Of a stretch of 64,000 nucleotides of DNA, positions 38,182 to 48,632 are shown piece after piece. Source of the DNA: a virus; the IMG/VR virus record IMGVR_UViG_3300000115_000007, positions 3,871 through 67,870 of that record. One strand, written 5' to 3'. The notes beneath the pieces were generated by a model. It was not told where the DNA came from. It worked only from the letters and a program-made list of their open reading frames with translations, and made no database searches. The translations under genes and the position numbers were made by a program. Every line of letters starts with the position of its first letter. Within the stretch, counting starts at the first letter, position 1.

Positions 38182-39273
38182 ATGTCGTTAGATAGGGATG
38201 CCACCACCACAGCTAATTTCGCACAAGCAGCAAAACAACAGCTGCAATTTCCTAGGGAAAATGTATCTGATTTTAAAGCGTATATAAGATTTCAACCAAT
38301 TATTACTACTCCACCGGCTTTAGGTGAAAATAGTAGAATAGGAGCATTAGTGCTGCGTACCGTAGATAATGCTTTAAATGGTAATTTTGGTGCTGCAGGT
38401 CAGGACGGCGCTTTTTTAGGCGGTGCCTTTGATGCGTTTAATAACGCTAATGGAAATCATCTTGAAAGATCTAAAAGAAATCCATCTAAACAAAGATGTG
38501 TGTTATATATGCCATCTTCTTTTAATATGCAAGATGGGGTTTCTTATTCAACTCCGGCGTTAGGTATATTAGGGCAGTCAATGAAAGAAGGAATTGAAGG
38601 CGGTAGTGGCATTATAGATGGTGGTTTGTCAGCTGCTACAGATGGTTTAAAAAATCTAATTGCTGGAGTAACTGGTGGTATGGGTCAAGATGCCGCAAGA
38701 CTCGCTGCAGCTAGACTTACACAGTCATTAACTAAAAATAGTTTCGCGGACGGGGCAGTACGAAGTGCGTTAAAAACGACAGCACATCCAAATATTGCAT
38801 TATTGTTTGACAAACCAGAATTACGAACATTTAGATTTCAATTTAAAATGCAGCCGACTACTGAAGACGAAGCAATAGAAATAGAGAAGATCGTCAGATT
38901 TTTTAGAAGTGAATTATATCCTGAATCATTTGGTATATCTGGGTCGCAGGCATATTCTTCAGGTTCGGGTGCAACAGAGGAGGTCTCAGAATATGAAGTT
39001 AAAGCTGGGTATAAATTTCCAAATGAAATACAAATTTCATTGCATTATGATCTAGATAGAAATACACGATCCGACGTTTCTAATGCAGAGGCTTATTCAA
39101 AATCAAAATGGTTTAGATTTAAGCCGTGTTATTTAAGATCAGTTAATGCAACATATAACACAAGTAATACCAATAGTTTTTATAAAGGCGGTTATTTTCA
39201 AGAAACAACACTAGACTTAAGTTTCCAAGAAAATGAGTTAATGGATAAAAATGCTGTTGCGAAAGGATTCTAA
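38182..39273 (+). CDS. 48: gp48 baseplate tail-tube cap
   Basis: A 363-residue protein, close to T4 gp48 (364). RCVLYMPSSFNMQDGVSYST, HPNIALLFDKPELRTFRFQF and IVRFFRSELYPE are gp48 family blocks; the C-terminal half has the tube fold. It caps the baseplate and starts tube polymerisation. TTAGGAAAA site; one-base overlap with gp53. Confidence 0.88.
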   Translation: MSLDRDATTTANFAQAAKQQLQFPRENVSDFKAYIRFQPIITTPPALGENSRIGALVLRTVDNALNGNFGAAGQDGAFLGGAFDAFNNANGNHLERSKRNPSKQRCVLYMPSSFNMQDGVSYSTPALGILGQSMKEGIEGGSGIIDGGLSAATDGLKNLIAGVTGGMGQDAARLAAARLTQSLTKNSFADGAVRSALKTTAHPNIALLFDKPELRTFRFQFKMQPTTEDEAIEIEKIVRFFRSELYPESFGISGSQAYSSGSGATEEVSEYEVKAGYKFPNEIQISLHYDLDRNTRSDVSNAEAYSKSKWFRFKPCYLRSVNATYNTSNTNSFYKGGYFQETTLDLSFQENELMDKNAVAKGF

Positions 39274-40106
39274 TGTCATATTTCCAATCATATCCAATTG
39301 TACCATATCAATTTGGCGGAAGCGATAATGCAATCGCAGCGATTCAAAATATATCAGCATATGCTGACATAATTGATAAATTTAAAAATAGCGCTCAAAG
39401 TTATTTACTGTATGATATTATAGAAGGTGATAGGCCTGATGTTGTATCGTATAATATATACGGCAGTGATAATTACTATTGGACATTTTATTTAATGAAT
39501 GATAATTTAAGAAGGCAGGGATGGCCTTTAATTTATAGTGAAATTGTAGATCAAGCAAAAGAATCTTATCCGCATACAACTCTTGTTTTTCGCACTGATG
39601 ATAATGGTGTTGGCCATGTAGGTCATTCAGATCCAGCACAAGATCTTATTAGAATATTTAAGGTAGGTTCTAAATTAGAAGGCGCGCTTAGTGGTGCAAC
39701 CGGTACTGTTGTTCGTAAAGATTTAGATTTAGGACAAGTGATTATTAGTGGATCAACTGGTGTATGGCAAAATGGTGAAGCAGTGTATTTTAATAGAATA
39801 GTTGAAAATCCAAAAGCACTTTTGGATCCAGCTTTTGCTGCGCAATATGAAGGTATTAACATTTATGAAAATGCCAAGTTAAAAACAAGCTCATTAGAAT
39901 ACTTAAGTGCGCACCATTATGAAGATGCATCCGGAAATTGGATAGATATAAATCCTAACAACGAGGTTCAATCATCGCTTATTACTGAAAAAACTCATCT
40001 AGATTTTATTGAAGACGAAAATTCTAAATTAAAAACGATAAAAATATTAAAGCCTAGTATTGTTAGACAAGTAACTCAAACATTTTCGACTGTCATAGGC
40101 GGATAA
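39273..40106 (+). CDS. 53: gp53 baseplate wedge protein
   Basis: A 277-residue protein with the gp53 opening MSYFQSYPIVPYQFGG, the block LLYDIIEGDRPDVVSYNIYG and SDNYYWTFYLMNDNL. Longer than T4 gp53 (196); the extra C-terminal part (about 115-277) contains a GALSGATGTVVRKD beta-repeat. Clamps wedges around the hub. Confidence 0.85.
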   Translation: MSYFQSYPIVPYQFGGSDNAIAAIQNISAYADIIDKFKNSAQSYLLYDIIEGDRPDVVSYNIYGSDNYYWTFYLMNDNLRRQGWPLIYSEIVDQAKESYPHTTLVFRTDDNGVGHVGHSDPAQDLIRIFKVGSKLEGALSGATGTVVRKDLDLGQVIISGSTGVWQNGEAVYFNRIVENPKALLDPAFAAQYEGINIYENAKLKTSSLEYLSAHHYEDASGNWIDINPNNEVQSSLITEKTHLDFIEDENSKLKTIKILKPSIVRQVTQTFSTVIGG

Positions 40107-40112
40107 TAAGCT

Positions 40113-41591
40113 ATGTATGAACAGAATAAAATCATTAACCCAGTTTCATATGATATTCAATCGGTGATACTTACTGCAGATCGTTGGTCTGAATGGGATG
40201 ATGAAGCTGGTTATGATATTAGTCGTTTTGTTTCTGACATAATATTTTATGAAAATTTAAATTTACCATATTTAACTGCTGCAATGTCGTTTTTAGATAA
40301 TCAAAGCCTTTCAGATAAATTAAATTTTACTGGCACAGAACGTGTTGAAATAAAAATTATGACAGATGAAGAGCAAATTGACAAGCGGCTTTCTATTACT
40401 AAGCGGTTCATTATAACAGAAGTAATGTCATCTGAAAAAGTTGGTGACAATAATGAAATGGTGTCTTTACATATGATAGAAGAAAGGGCCTATCAATCTA
40501 AAGTGACTTCAATTAATAGATCATTTAAAAAAATTAATGCCCACAGAGGATCAGCAGATGCTTTTGCTGGAAATCCTATTGATATAATTCAATCATTGCT
40601 CAGGACTTTAGATCGATCAACTGCAAACGGTGGATATTTTTTAAATAATGAGTTAATGTATAATAACAATGATGATCAACTTCCTGTACTTGACGGTGAA
40701 CTAAATGTTGTAATTCCTAACCTTCCGGCTATTGAAGCAATTAGTTGGATTTCTAAAAGATGCGTTACACCAAGCGGCATGCCATTTTACACATTTGCAT
40801 CTATGGGTGACGATAGAATACGATTTGTTAGTTTAGAGGCTATGCTTAAAATGAGTCCCATTAACGAACCACATATGCCTTATACATATTCTTATCAGTT
40901 ATTATCTGAAGCTCAAACTGTTCCTAATGGTGTTAAATCATATATAATATCTGATTTTATGAATACTGGAAGTGATAATCAATTGATCTATACGGCTTCC
41001 GGCCTAGGGACTTCTGTACATAGTTTTATTGACACGTACTCTGGAGAAATTAGTACTGTAAACTTTGATCCTGCACGAATGTTTGATCATTTACATGATC
41101 AAAATATCTTAAAGAAAAGAGATGTACCAGTCTATGATGGAAAATTAAAATTTGGTAGTAGAAATATTGCTGAAATAAATGGAGAAACAAAAACTAGTAT
41201 ATCAACATCAAAAACATTTAGTAATACAAAAAGAGGTGTCGATGATAAAAAGAGAAGTTATAATGAAGTAGGTGATACAAATCATCACTCATTAAAAATT
41301 GAAGCTCAGGCAGCAAGAGCATTTTTAACAAAAAATGGTTTAATGATAAAAGTACCAGGTAGAAACTTTTTATCAAAAGATAATAATCTTACGATAGGTA
41401 ATAAAATTTCTGTTGAATTTAAAAAGAATATAATACAACCGACACAAAATGGCATCAATCATCAAGGTGATTTATTAGATCTTCGAAGATCAGGCGAATA
41501 TATAATTTACAGCGCTGAGCATACTTTTAGTGTAGATAATGGTTATTCAGTAGGACTAAACTTAGTAAGACTAGCTTTACAAAAAAGATAA
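40113..41591 (+). CDS. 27: gp27-like baseplate hub protein
   Basis: A 492-residue protein. EQIDKRLSITKRFIITEVMS, NEMVSLHMIEERAYQSKVTS and EAISWISKRCVTPSGMPFYT are typical of hub domains of the gp27/VgrG-N type, and the next gene encodes the matching gp5 OB domain. Bigger than T4 gp27 (391). Confidence 0.7.
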   Translation: MYEQNKIINPVSYDIQSVILTADRWSEWDDEAGYDISRFVSDIIFYENLNLPYLTAAMSFLDNQSLSDKLNFTGTERVEIKIMTDEEQIDKRLSITKRFIITEVMSSEKVGDNNEMVSLHMIEERAYQSKVTSINRSFKKINAHRGSADAFAGNPIDIIQSLLRTLDRSTANGGYFLNNELMYNNNDDQLPVLDGELNVVIPNLPAIEAISWISKRCVTPSGMPFYTFASMGDDRIRFVSLEAMLKMSPINEPHMPYTYSYQLLSEAQTVPNGVKSYIISDFMNTGSDNQLIYTASGLGTSVHSFIDTYSGEISTVNFDPARMFDHLHDQNILKKRDVPVYDGKLKFGSRNIAEINGETKTSISTSKTFSNTKRGVDDKKRSYNEVGDTNHHSLKIEAQAARAFLTKNGLMIKVPGRNFLSKDNNLTIGNKISVEFKKNIIQPTQNGINHQGDLLDLRRSGEYIIYSAEHTFSVDNGYSVGLNLVRLALQKR

Positions 41592-41601
41592 GGGTTTAAA
41601 T

Positions 41602-42726
41602 ATGGCATACTATTGGGGAGATGATCCACGATTTTTCTTAGGAAGAGTTGTCAGTAATAGTGATTTATCTCAAATGGGCAGATACCAAATTCGAATCTTT
41701 GGCATTCATGACAATGAAGTCGACATTCCTAATGAAGATTTACCTTGGGCTCAAGTGGTAATACCAACTACTGAGCAAGGTATCGGTGGAGTAGGAGCTA
41801 ATCCACAAATATCACAAAACGCAATGGTTTATGGAATGTTTTTAGATGGAAAGCTTTCTCAGATACCATTAATTATAGGAACTATTACAACTATCCAAGC
41901 GCCATCAAGTATACAAACGACAGATCCAGCTTTAACGGCAAATGGATCTGTTAATAGATACGGTGGTGTTGCAGGATCTTTTGTACGAGAATCGACTTCG
42001 ACTCAGCAAAGTGAAGCTGATTTTTTAGGACCGCAAGAAGTAATGCCAGATGGCGAGACTATTATTTCCGATGCAAAAAATATGGCTGGATCAAACACTG
42101 AAGAAAAAATATATAACGCATTATTAGAAGGCGGCTTAAGTGCATCCGCGGTATGTGGTTTAATGGGAAACTTTGCATATGAATCTGGACCTGGAGCTAG
42201 TTCAAAAACAACATGGCCGCCCAATCCAACCGGTAAAAACTTTATACGAGGCGGCCCTTGGAATTTAGCGATTAATCCATCGGATAGAGGAATGCCAGCA
42301 TTTGGTCTTGCTCAGTGGAGAAATGATAGGTGGCAATCAGAAAATCATCCTGGAAAGGGAATAGTGCCATGGGCTGAATCTAACGGATTAAGTTGGCGTG
42401 CACTATCTACTCAATGCAGATGGGTGATATATGAATTAAGTGTTGGAGAAAGTGGCGCAGGGGCTAAATTAAGAGAGGCCACAAATCCAGCTGACGCGGC
42501 GTATATTGTATGCAGATATTACGAGAGGCCACAGAACGGAAAATATAATTGGAGAGGTAAAGCACCAAGTCCTCTTATGAGATCAACAAACACTTCGTAT
42601 TGTACAGCTTTAGGTGGTACAAAGCCTTACAAAAAATCAAGAAGTTTAGAAGAAAGAATAAAAGCAGCAAATGGATATTGGAATAGATACGTTGTTGGTA
42701 CTTCATCAAGTACAGGAGCCGGATAA
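41602..42726 (+). CDS. 5: gp5-like spike base: OB domain plus tail lysozyme
   Basis: Residues 1-100 form the gp5 OB domain (FFLGRVVSNSDLSQMGRYQI, DLPWAQVVIP, GQ-like NPQISQNAMVYGMFLDG). Residues about 165-350 are a phage-tail-lysozyme domain (EEKIYNALLEGGLSASAVCG, LMGNFAYESG with likely catalytic Glu194, PAFGLAQWRNDRWQ). No beta-helix follows: that part is a separate gene at 45082. Cuts peptidoglycan during DNA entry. Confidence 0.85.
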   Translation: MAYYWGDDPRFFLGRVVSNSDLSQMGRYQIRIFGIHDNEVDIPNEDLPWAQVVIPTTEQGIGGVGANPQISQNAMVYGMFLDGKLSQIPLIIGTITTIQAPSSIQTTDPALTANGSVNRYGGVAGSFVRESTSTQQSEADFLGPQEVMPDGETIISDAKNMAGSNTEEKIYNALLEGGLSASAVCGLMGNFAYESGPGASSKTTWPPNPTGKNFIRGGPWNLAINPSDRGMPAFGLAQWRNDRWQSENHPGKGIVPWAESNGLSWRALSTQCRWVIYELSVGESGAGAKLREATNPADAAYIVCRYYERPQNGKYNWRGKAPSPLMRSTNTSYCTALGGTKPYKKSRSLEERIKAANGYWNRYVVGTSSSTGAG

Positions 42727-45081
42727 ATGAATATCACTGATTTAAATAATAAATTAAATTCTATTAATAAAGTTGTAGACTATAAAAAATTAAAAAATAC
42801 TTTAGCAGATGCTGCAGATTTATCAAAAACTTTAACATCTCATGATTTTGCTTCAATTCTTCCTGGAGCCTCTATTAACGGAATTAAGTCATTATCAGAT
42901 GCAATACCAGTCAAAGATACTATCGCAAATCTTCCATTACCACAGCTTGTTACATTAACCGCTGAGATGCCTGGACTTAGAGATAAAATGGTTAAAACAT
43001 TAACCGATGCTGAGAAAGAGATTTTAGGGCAGATGGGCGGTCCAGTTTTTATTAATCCAGTCACTGGTATAACTGTTACACCAAAAACGTTAAATGCAAC
43101 ATTAGTAAATGGAGTGAAAAAAGCGAATATATTGGCAGCAAATGCAGCGTCAATACAATCTAATATTAAAAGTATTACGGCTGAATTACCAGATTTTGAC
43201 GGCATTATGAAAGATTTAATTCCTTTGGATTTGCAAGGCATTGCAAAGGGAGCATTAGCATCAGTTGCAAATTTAGAATCAGTTGCTAAAGAACTAAATA
43301 CAGATTTAACAAAATCTGTCACATCATTAACTGATATCCCAAAGCAATTAAAAACCATAGCCAAAGGCGGTGTAGGAGGTTTAGCTAGTGTTTTTATTGC
43401 TGATGTAGATAAAGCATTAAGTACTGCATCAATTTCTCTTGGAGCCGCAATTGAAATTGATAATATAGCTAATCTAGGACTTTTGCAGGATGCTAAGTTA
43501 TCTGTTCAAAATCATTTAAAAGAAAGTGTTAACTCAGTTACTGGTAATTTATTAAATCCTTTACAAAAAGCTAGGGTTGTAAAAAATCTAAAGTTACAAA
43601 AATTTGACACCGCTATTAATGAAATACAAAAAATAGCATCTTTAAAAACAGGAATAGTAGACGCGGCTGAGGCCACGCAAAAAGCATTAGGTATAAGTCA
43701 AGATAGGCTTGAAACATTAATGCAATCACAAACATGCGATTTAGCTTCTAATATTTCTTTTGATGATGTAGCAGCTTCCGTATCTGCCGCAACGTCTTAT
43801 ATTTCAGAAATAGGTAATCATGGAGTATCGTGGAATGGTGCTAATACTACTGTATCATTAAATTATGCTATAGATGTTACTGATGGTGATTATCAGTTTG
43901 CAAGAGTTATTACCCTTGAAGAATTAGTTGCTGAATTTAATAGTGTCAAAAGAGAGATAACTGAAGTAGTCGTACATTGGACTGAGCATTTTTTAGACCA
44001 ACCGCATGCTGGTGCCAGAGAAGTTCATGAAATAGCTAAAGATATGAATTTAGACGGATGTAATTATCACTATATTATAAAAAAGAATGGTAATATAGAA
44101 AGAGGTCGTCCAGTTGAAATTCCTGGTCAGCATGCAGAAGATCACGACGATTTTACAATTGCTGTAGCGTTTATTGGTGGAATGAATTCGTATTCAACAC
44201 AAGATCCTACTACGTTTGAAACTGGCCCGGAAAGTATAACTCCAATTCAATATGAATCGTTAGATTATTTATTAAAAGCTTTTTATACAATCTGGCCAGG
44301 TGGACAAGCATTTGGACACAATGAGATTAGTCCGGAATGGGCGCACGATCCTGGATTTTCCGTTTCTGATTACGTTGAAAACAAATTTAATAAGGTTAAT
44401 ACTATAATACCATCTAATGGATCTGTTTCACCTGATGAATTGGTGACAGCAGCTCCTACAACGCAAGGTGCGAATGCATATAATGAATTTGAAGATGAAG
44501 AAGTCGCGCCACCTGCTATTCCTCCAGATACAATAGGAAAAATTCAAGAAGTGTTACCCGACCCGCCACCTCCAGTAAATGCTAATCCTAATGAGGATGC
44601 AACAATATTGCGTGGAGATCCAGCCGATGCACATACAGCTCTAAAGAACCAAGTTCAAAAAACCCTTGATATTAAAAAGCAATTGGAGATGATGGCTGGA
44701 GATTTAGAGATTGACGACGCTGTTGAACAAGTTACGGCGGGTGTTAATAATGCCATTCAAAGTAATGACGTGCTTTCATTAGCTGATGAGGCTGTGGTCG
44801 GGCCGGCTGAGAGGCTATTAGAAAAAGTTCAAATTGAAGGTAGCGATGTGTTTGGTAGGTTTTCAAGTATAAGTTCCGAACTTAATGCAAGTGCAAAGAC
44901 ATTCTATCAATCCACACAAGGTGATGTATATATTGAAGAAACAAATAAAGGCCTTTTTGAGAATCTAAAGACTCTTGAACCAGATCTTACTTCGATTGAG
45001 CGAGCATTAAAAGCAACAGAGTTACGTAAATACAGTAATTCAATTGACAGTTGGATTAAAGTAAACGCGGGGGAAAAATAG
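42727..45081 (+). CDS. Tail hub protein with N-acetylmuramoyl-L-alanine amidase domain
   Basis: A 784-residue protein. Residues 1-390 and 600-784 are helical/structural. The middle carries an Amidase_2/PGRP domain: VVVHWTEHF with His417, AREVHEIAKDMNLDGCNYHY, GHNEISPEWAHDPGF with His531 and Asp541, i.e. the complete His-His-Asp zinc set. A Pro-rich linker (PPAIPPDT, DPPPPVN) separates the C-terminal part. A second wall-cutting activity in the tail, encoded between the two halves of the spike. Confidence 0.85.
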   Translation: MNITDLNNKLNSINKVVDYKKLKNTLADAADLSKTLTSHDFASILPGASINGIKSLSDAIPVKDTIANLPLPQLVTLTAEMPGLRDKMVKTLTDAEKEILGQMGGPVFINPVTGITVTPKTLNATLVNGVKKANILAANAASIQSNIKSITAELPDFDGIMKDLIPLDLQGIAKGALASVANLESVAKELNTDLTKSVTSLTDIPKQLKTIAKGGVGGLASVFIADVDKALSTASISLGAAIEIDNIANLGLLQDAKLSVQNHLKESVNSVTGNLLNPLQKARVVKNLKLQKFDTAINEIQKIASLKTGIVDAAEATQKALGISQDRLETLMQSQTCDLASNISFDDVAASVSAATSYISEIGNHGVSWNGANTTVSLNYAIDVTDGDYQFARVITLEELVAEFNSVKREITEVVVHWTEHFLDQPHAGAREVHEIAKDMNLDGCNYHYIIKKNGNIERGRPVEIPGQHAEDHDDFTIAVAFIGGMNSYSTQDPTTFETGPESITPIQYESLDYLLKAFYTIWPGGQAFGHNEISPEWAHDPGFSVSDYVENKFNKVNTIIPSNGSVSPDELVTAAPTTQGANAYNEFEDEEVAPPAIPPDTIGKIQEVLPDPPPPVNANPNEDATILRGDPADAHTALKNQVQKTLDIKKQLEMMAGDLEIDDAVEQVTAGVNNAIQSNDVLSLADEAVVGPAERLLEKVQIEGSDVFGRFSSISSELNASAKTFYQSTQGDVYIEETNKGLFENLKTLEPDLTSIERALKATELRKYSNSIDSWIKVNAGEK

Positions 45082-48000
45082 ATGAGTGTTGTACCTGGAG
45101 AAATTCGTCAGCGATATGATCAAAACCGAGGTAATGCTGAAGCTGGTAAGGTTTCAGGTGGATTTAATTCTCCGGGAGGTGATATACCAAGGCAAGATTA
45201 TTGGTATCAACCAGGCACGAGTAAGGCTGCCCGGGGATCGGAGGAAATTAATTTAAATTATGAAGGTCTATCGTTAGATAAACAAAGTTTAGACTTAATG
45301 CATAAGACCTCTACACAATATCCTCAAGGATATGTTCGTGTAAGCGGAACTGGTGACCCTACTACTAGTCATGCCGTGGTATACGATGATACTAGAGGTG
45401 GTGAAAGAATATGTTATAGGCACTCGTCTGGGTCCGGTGTTGATATGAAACCAGACGGATCTATTGTTATTGTATCAAGAAATAATAAAGTAGATCTTAC
45501 AACCGGTAATCACCACGTAATTGTTGAGGCGAATGGCACTATGATATACCGTGGTGATGTAAACATGAAAATTGAAGGTGACTATAATCTTGAGGTTGGA
45601 GGTAATTATAATATAAAGGTAGGTGGCAACTGGAATCTAAATGTATTAGGCGCATATTCAAAAAGAGTTATAGGGGCATTTATAGAATCTATTGGTAAAG
45701 GTAAATTCGTAACAGTTCTTGGAGATCTAACACAAACATTATTAGGTAAAGTATCTGAATCAATTAAGGGAAATCATAGCTTAATTGTAAAAGGCGAAGG
45801 TGATTATAACTATGGTCAAGATGTAGTTGTAACATCTGAAGTAGAAATAAGCTTGTCTGCACCAAGCATTAATGCAGTTGCTCAAGACGTGACAGTTACT
45901 GGTAATACTGGAACTATTGGCGGTGAAAATATTGTAATGTATAACTATAATATGTACACTGGCCATTCAATAAACGCACTTGATACTGTTACTACAAAAA
46001 GTATGTATGCAACTGATACATTAGATACTCAAACCATCAATTCAACTCGAGTAAATTCAACATCTATGCATGCAACAACATTTCATGGTGATTTAACTGG
46101 AATAGCCGATCAAGCAATTGCATCAGATACAGCAGTATTTGCTTCTCGTGGAGGTGGACCGGGCGCACCAGATGGTTGGACAAATGTTAATACTACAGCA
46201 GATGCCGTAGATGCAACTGCAGCAAATACTACAAAGGGACCAAAGAAATGGCCAACTGATGCTGCAAGTGATTGGGGGCCTACTGGAAGAGATGATCAAA
46301 AGCCGGTTCCAACCGAAGTTACTACTAAACTATGGTTAGAAAATGGCGTTGCGATGATTCAGCCAGTAACAGTCGATGATGATGACGGAATTAAAAATGA
46401 TCAAAATTTAACTAACTCAACTGCCGGAGTAACAGATAGACCATTAACAGTTGATGAAGTGAGAACAAAATTAAGAGTAAAAGCCAACAGAAATAATACT
46501 GCATTTACACAGAAAATGATTGAGCAAGAGTGTCTAGATCCTTCATATACTCAGACAACTCCAGATCATGTAGGTAGAATAATAAGTGATAAGCCACAGG
46601 CTAGATTAGGTCAAACTATTATAGGTCAAAAAGATGTAGCACTTACGAATATTAGATATAAACCTGCAGATACTCGTCAGAAAACCCAAGTAAAAATAGT
46701 TCTACCTGAGAGTCAATATAATCCAAATAGTTTCTCTAAGGTTACGATGGGTACGCTCATTGGAAAAGGATGGCCAATATCTAAATTTATGGATGAAGGA
46801 CAAAATTTAAATCATTTAGATTTAGTACAACGTAAACAATTAGCAAGAAATTTAACTGCTATGGTTAAAATCTTGCAAATCGCAAAAATACCTGCATTCA
46901 TGAAAGGCTATAATACGGTTGTTAAATTCGGTGTAGCAAAAATAAATGATAACGAGCATCCTCCAGTTAATAGCTTTTCTGACTTTGCTTCTACAGGTAG
47001 AGCAATAGGTTTTGAAGTAGTCAACTCAGCAACTGGAGAAATGTCTCTAGATGCCACATATGATTTAGTATGTTACTTAAAAGATAATTGTGAATACAGA
47101 AAACTGGTATTGGCATATGATACAATGGGACCGAGTGGTAATGAAAAGGGAAAAAATGCAGCACTTCATGCTTTGATATTAGTATCAATTCCTGAAATTC
47201 CAGAAGATTTTAAAGCATCGTTTAAAATGAAAATTGCAACTTCACATAATTATGAAGTTCAATCTAATTCAGATTTTGTAGAATCACTAGAAGAGGAAGC
47301 CATTACACTACCAGGGTCTAACCCAGATGAACCAGAAATTACAGTAGAGGGTTTAGTAGACGTTAAGACTAAAAAAGGATATACAGCAAAAGTTGCACAG
47401 CCAGTATATGATAAGTTTCAGAATTTTGTTAATGATTTAGAAGCAACTGGGTATACAATTGAAAATATTAGTGGATATAGCCGAACTAAGCAATCCTATG
47501 GAAAAGATTATAAAGGTACAGATATATGGTCTGCTCAAGCTTCGGGATTAGCTATAATAATAGATCCACACAAAAATACTAGTGGAAGTGGTAAAAAACC
47601 GCCTAAAAATATTTTATCAGGCGGAGTAGCAAAAATAGCTAAAAAATATGGAATAGTTTGGGGAGGCGCCGGATCGGTTGGATTTAAAAACACCGCACAT
47701 TTTAGTGCATTGTATGCTGATGGGGGAAGTATAAAACATCCTCGATCGAATAAGGTTTACAAAACTACAGAGTCAAAACAAAAAGTTAAAGAGGCCGTTA
47801 AAAAGAAAACTTCGCCTCCAGTTTCAACTGGATATGAATTTATTTCTATGAAAGAAGACATAGAATATTTTAAAGCATATGAATACTCCCACCTTCCTGA
47901 ATGGGATTATTTAGGTGTTCTAGATCGTGTACAAAATAATCAATTTCCGGCTGGGACAGAATTCAAAGTAATAGATTTACACCAAACCCCTAATTTTAGG

Positions 48001-48144
48001 ATATATCAGGTATGGCAAGGTTTTTATAGCGGAGAAAAACAAAATATATGGGGTTTAGTAGATATAAATGATCCTGAAGATGTTAGGCGTCGTGAACAAA
48101 TGGCAAAAGACATGGCTATCGCATTCAGATGGTTAAAAAGTTGA
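45082..48144 (+). CDS. Spike beta-helix protein with degenerate M15-like domain (1020 aa)
   Basis: N-terminal third has VgrG/gp5C-type beta-helix repeats (KIEGDYNLEVGGNYNIKVGG, then NWNLNVLG). Residues about 790-880 resemble an M15 D,D/L,D-peptidase (YTIENISGYSR, SAQASGLAIIIDPHKN, WGGAGSVGF, TAHFSALY). But the usual SxHxxGxAxD site lacks its His and first Asp, so it is probably inactive or differently liganded. The C-terminal 120 residues form a separate module. Pierces or binds the host envelope. Confidence 0.75.
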   Translation: MSVVPGEIRQRYDQNRGNAEAGKVSGGFNSPGGDIPRQDYWYQPGTSKAARGSEEINLNYEGLSLDKQSLDLMHKTSTQYPQGYVRVSGTGDPTTSHAVVYDDTRGGERICYRHSSGSGVDMKPDGSIVIVSRNNKVDLTTGNHHVIVEANGTMIYRGDVNMKIEGDYNLEVGGNYNIKVGGNWNLNVLGAYSKRVIGAFIESIGKGKFVTVLGDLTQTLLGKVSESIKGNHSLIVKGEGDYNYGQDVVVTSEVEISLSAPSINAVAQDVTVTGNTGTIGGENIVMYNYNMYTGHSINALDTVTTKSMYATDTLDTQTINSTRVNSTSMHATTFHGDLTGIADQAIASDTAVFASRGGGPGAPDGWTNVNTTADAVDATAANTTKGPKKWPTDAASDWGPTGRDDQKPVPTEVTTKLWLENGVAMIQPVTVDDDDGIKNDQNLTNSTAGVTDRPLTVDEVRTKLRVKANRNNTAFTQKMIEQECLDPSYTQTTPDHVGRIISDKPQARLGQTIIGQKDVALTNIRYKPADTRQKTQVKIVLPESQYNPNSFSKVTMGTLIGKGWPISKFMDEGQNLNHLDLVQRKQLARNLTAMVKILQIAKIPAFMKGYNTVVKFGVAKINDNEHPPVNSFSDFASTGRAIGFEVVNSATGEMSLDATYDLVCYLKDNCEYRKLVLAYDTMGPSGNEKGKNAALHALILVSIPEIPEDFKASFKMKIATSHNYEVQSNSDFVESLEEEAITLPGSNPDEPEITVEGLVDVKTKKGYTAKVAQPVYDKFQNFVNDLEATGYTIENISGYSRTKQSYGKDYKGTDIWSAQASGLAIIIDPHKNTSGSGKKPPKNILSGGVAKIAKKYGIVWGGAGSVGFKNTAHFSALYADGGSIKHPRSNKVYKTTESKQKVKEAVKKKTSPPVSTGYEFISMKEDIEYFKAYEYSHLPEWDYLGVLDRVQNNQFPAGTEFKVIDLHQTPNFRIYQVWQGFYSGEKQNIWGLVDINDPEDVRRREQMAKDMAIAFRWLKS

Positions 48145-48154
48145 TAATAAAGAT

Positions 48155-48162
48155 TATAAATA
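48155..48162 (+). promoter_or_regulatory. Late promoter TATAAATA
   Basis: Exact match in the 44-base gap before gp25. Confidence 0.7.
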
Positions 48163-48188
48163 GATAAAACAATCGAGAAGATATTAAT

Positions 48189-48632
48189 ATGGTAACAAGA
48201 GCTTTTTCAGCGGAAGACGGCAATTTACAAACTCCTAGTATTATTACTTCGGGGACACGTATTAGTAAAGATATTAATCTATTGTTTACAAAGAAAACGA
48301 ACGGCGATATTTTTAAAAAAGAAGATTTGGCATCAGTTAAACAAGCAATTAAAAATTTATTACAAACCAATCATCACGAGAAACCTTTTAAACAAAACTT
48401 TGGTGCAAATTTAAGAGGTTTATTATTTGAGCTATCTGATGATTTTTTAGAATACGAAATTAATGAAGCGGTTGTCAATGCAGTAAATAATTGGGAACCT
48501 CGTGCAGTGATTTTAAATATGCAGACAAAAGTTACACCTGATAAAAATACTATATCATGTAGAATTGAATTTCAGGTAATTTCAACCGGCGCCGTAGACG
48601 TCATTGAAACATCAATAGCAAGGTTAAGATAA
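48189..48632 (+). CDS. 25: gp25 baseplate wedge protein
   Basis: A 147-residue GPW/gp25 protein: KKEDLASVKQAIKNLLQTNH, EKPFKQNFGANLRGLLFE and LEYEINEAVVNAVNNWEPRA are conserved blocks. Forms the wedge core with gp6 and gp53 and helps start the sheath. Confidence 0.92.
   Translation: MVTRAFSAEDGNLQTPSIITSGTRISKDINLLFTKKTNGDIFKKEDLASVKQAIKNLLQTNHHEKPFKQNFGANLRGLLFELSDDFLEYEINEAVVNAVNNWEPRAVILNMQTKVTPDKNTISCRIEFQVISTGAVDVIETSIARLR

Noticed and set aside
42840-43364. Minus-strand frame of 174 codons inside the amidase hub gene
   Set aside because: Antisense to a confident gene, no promoter or ribosome-binding site.
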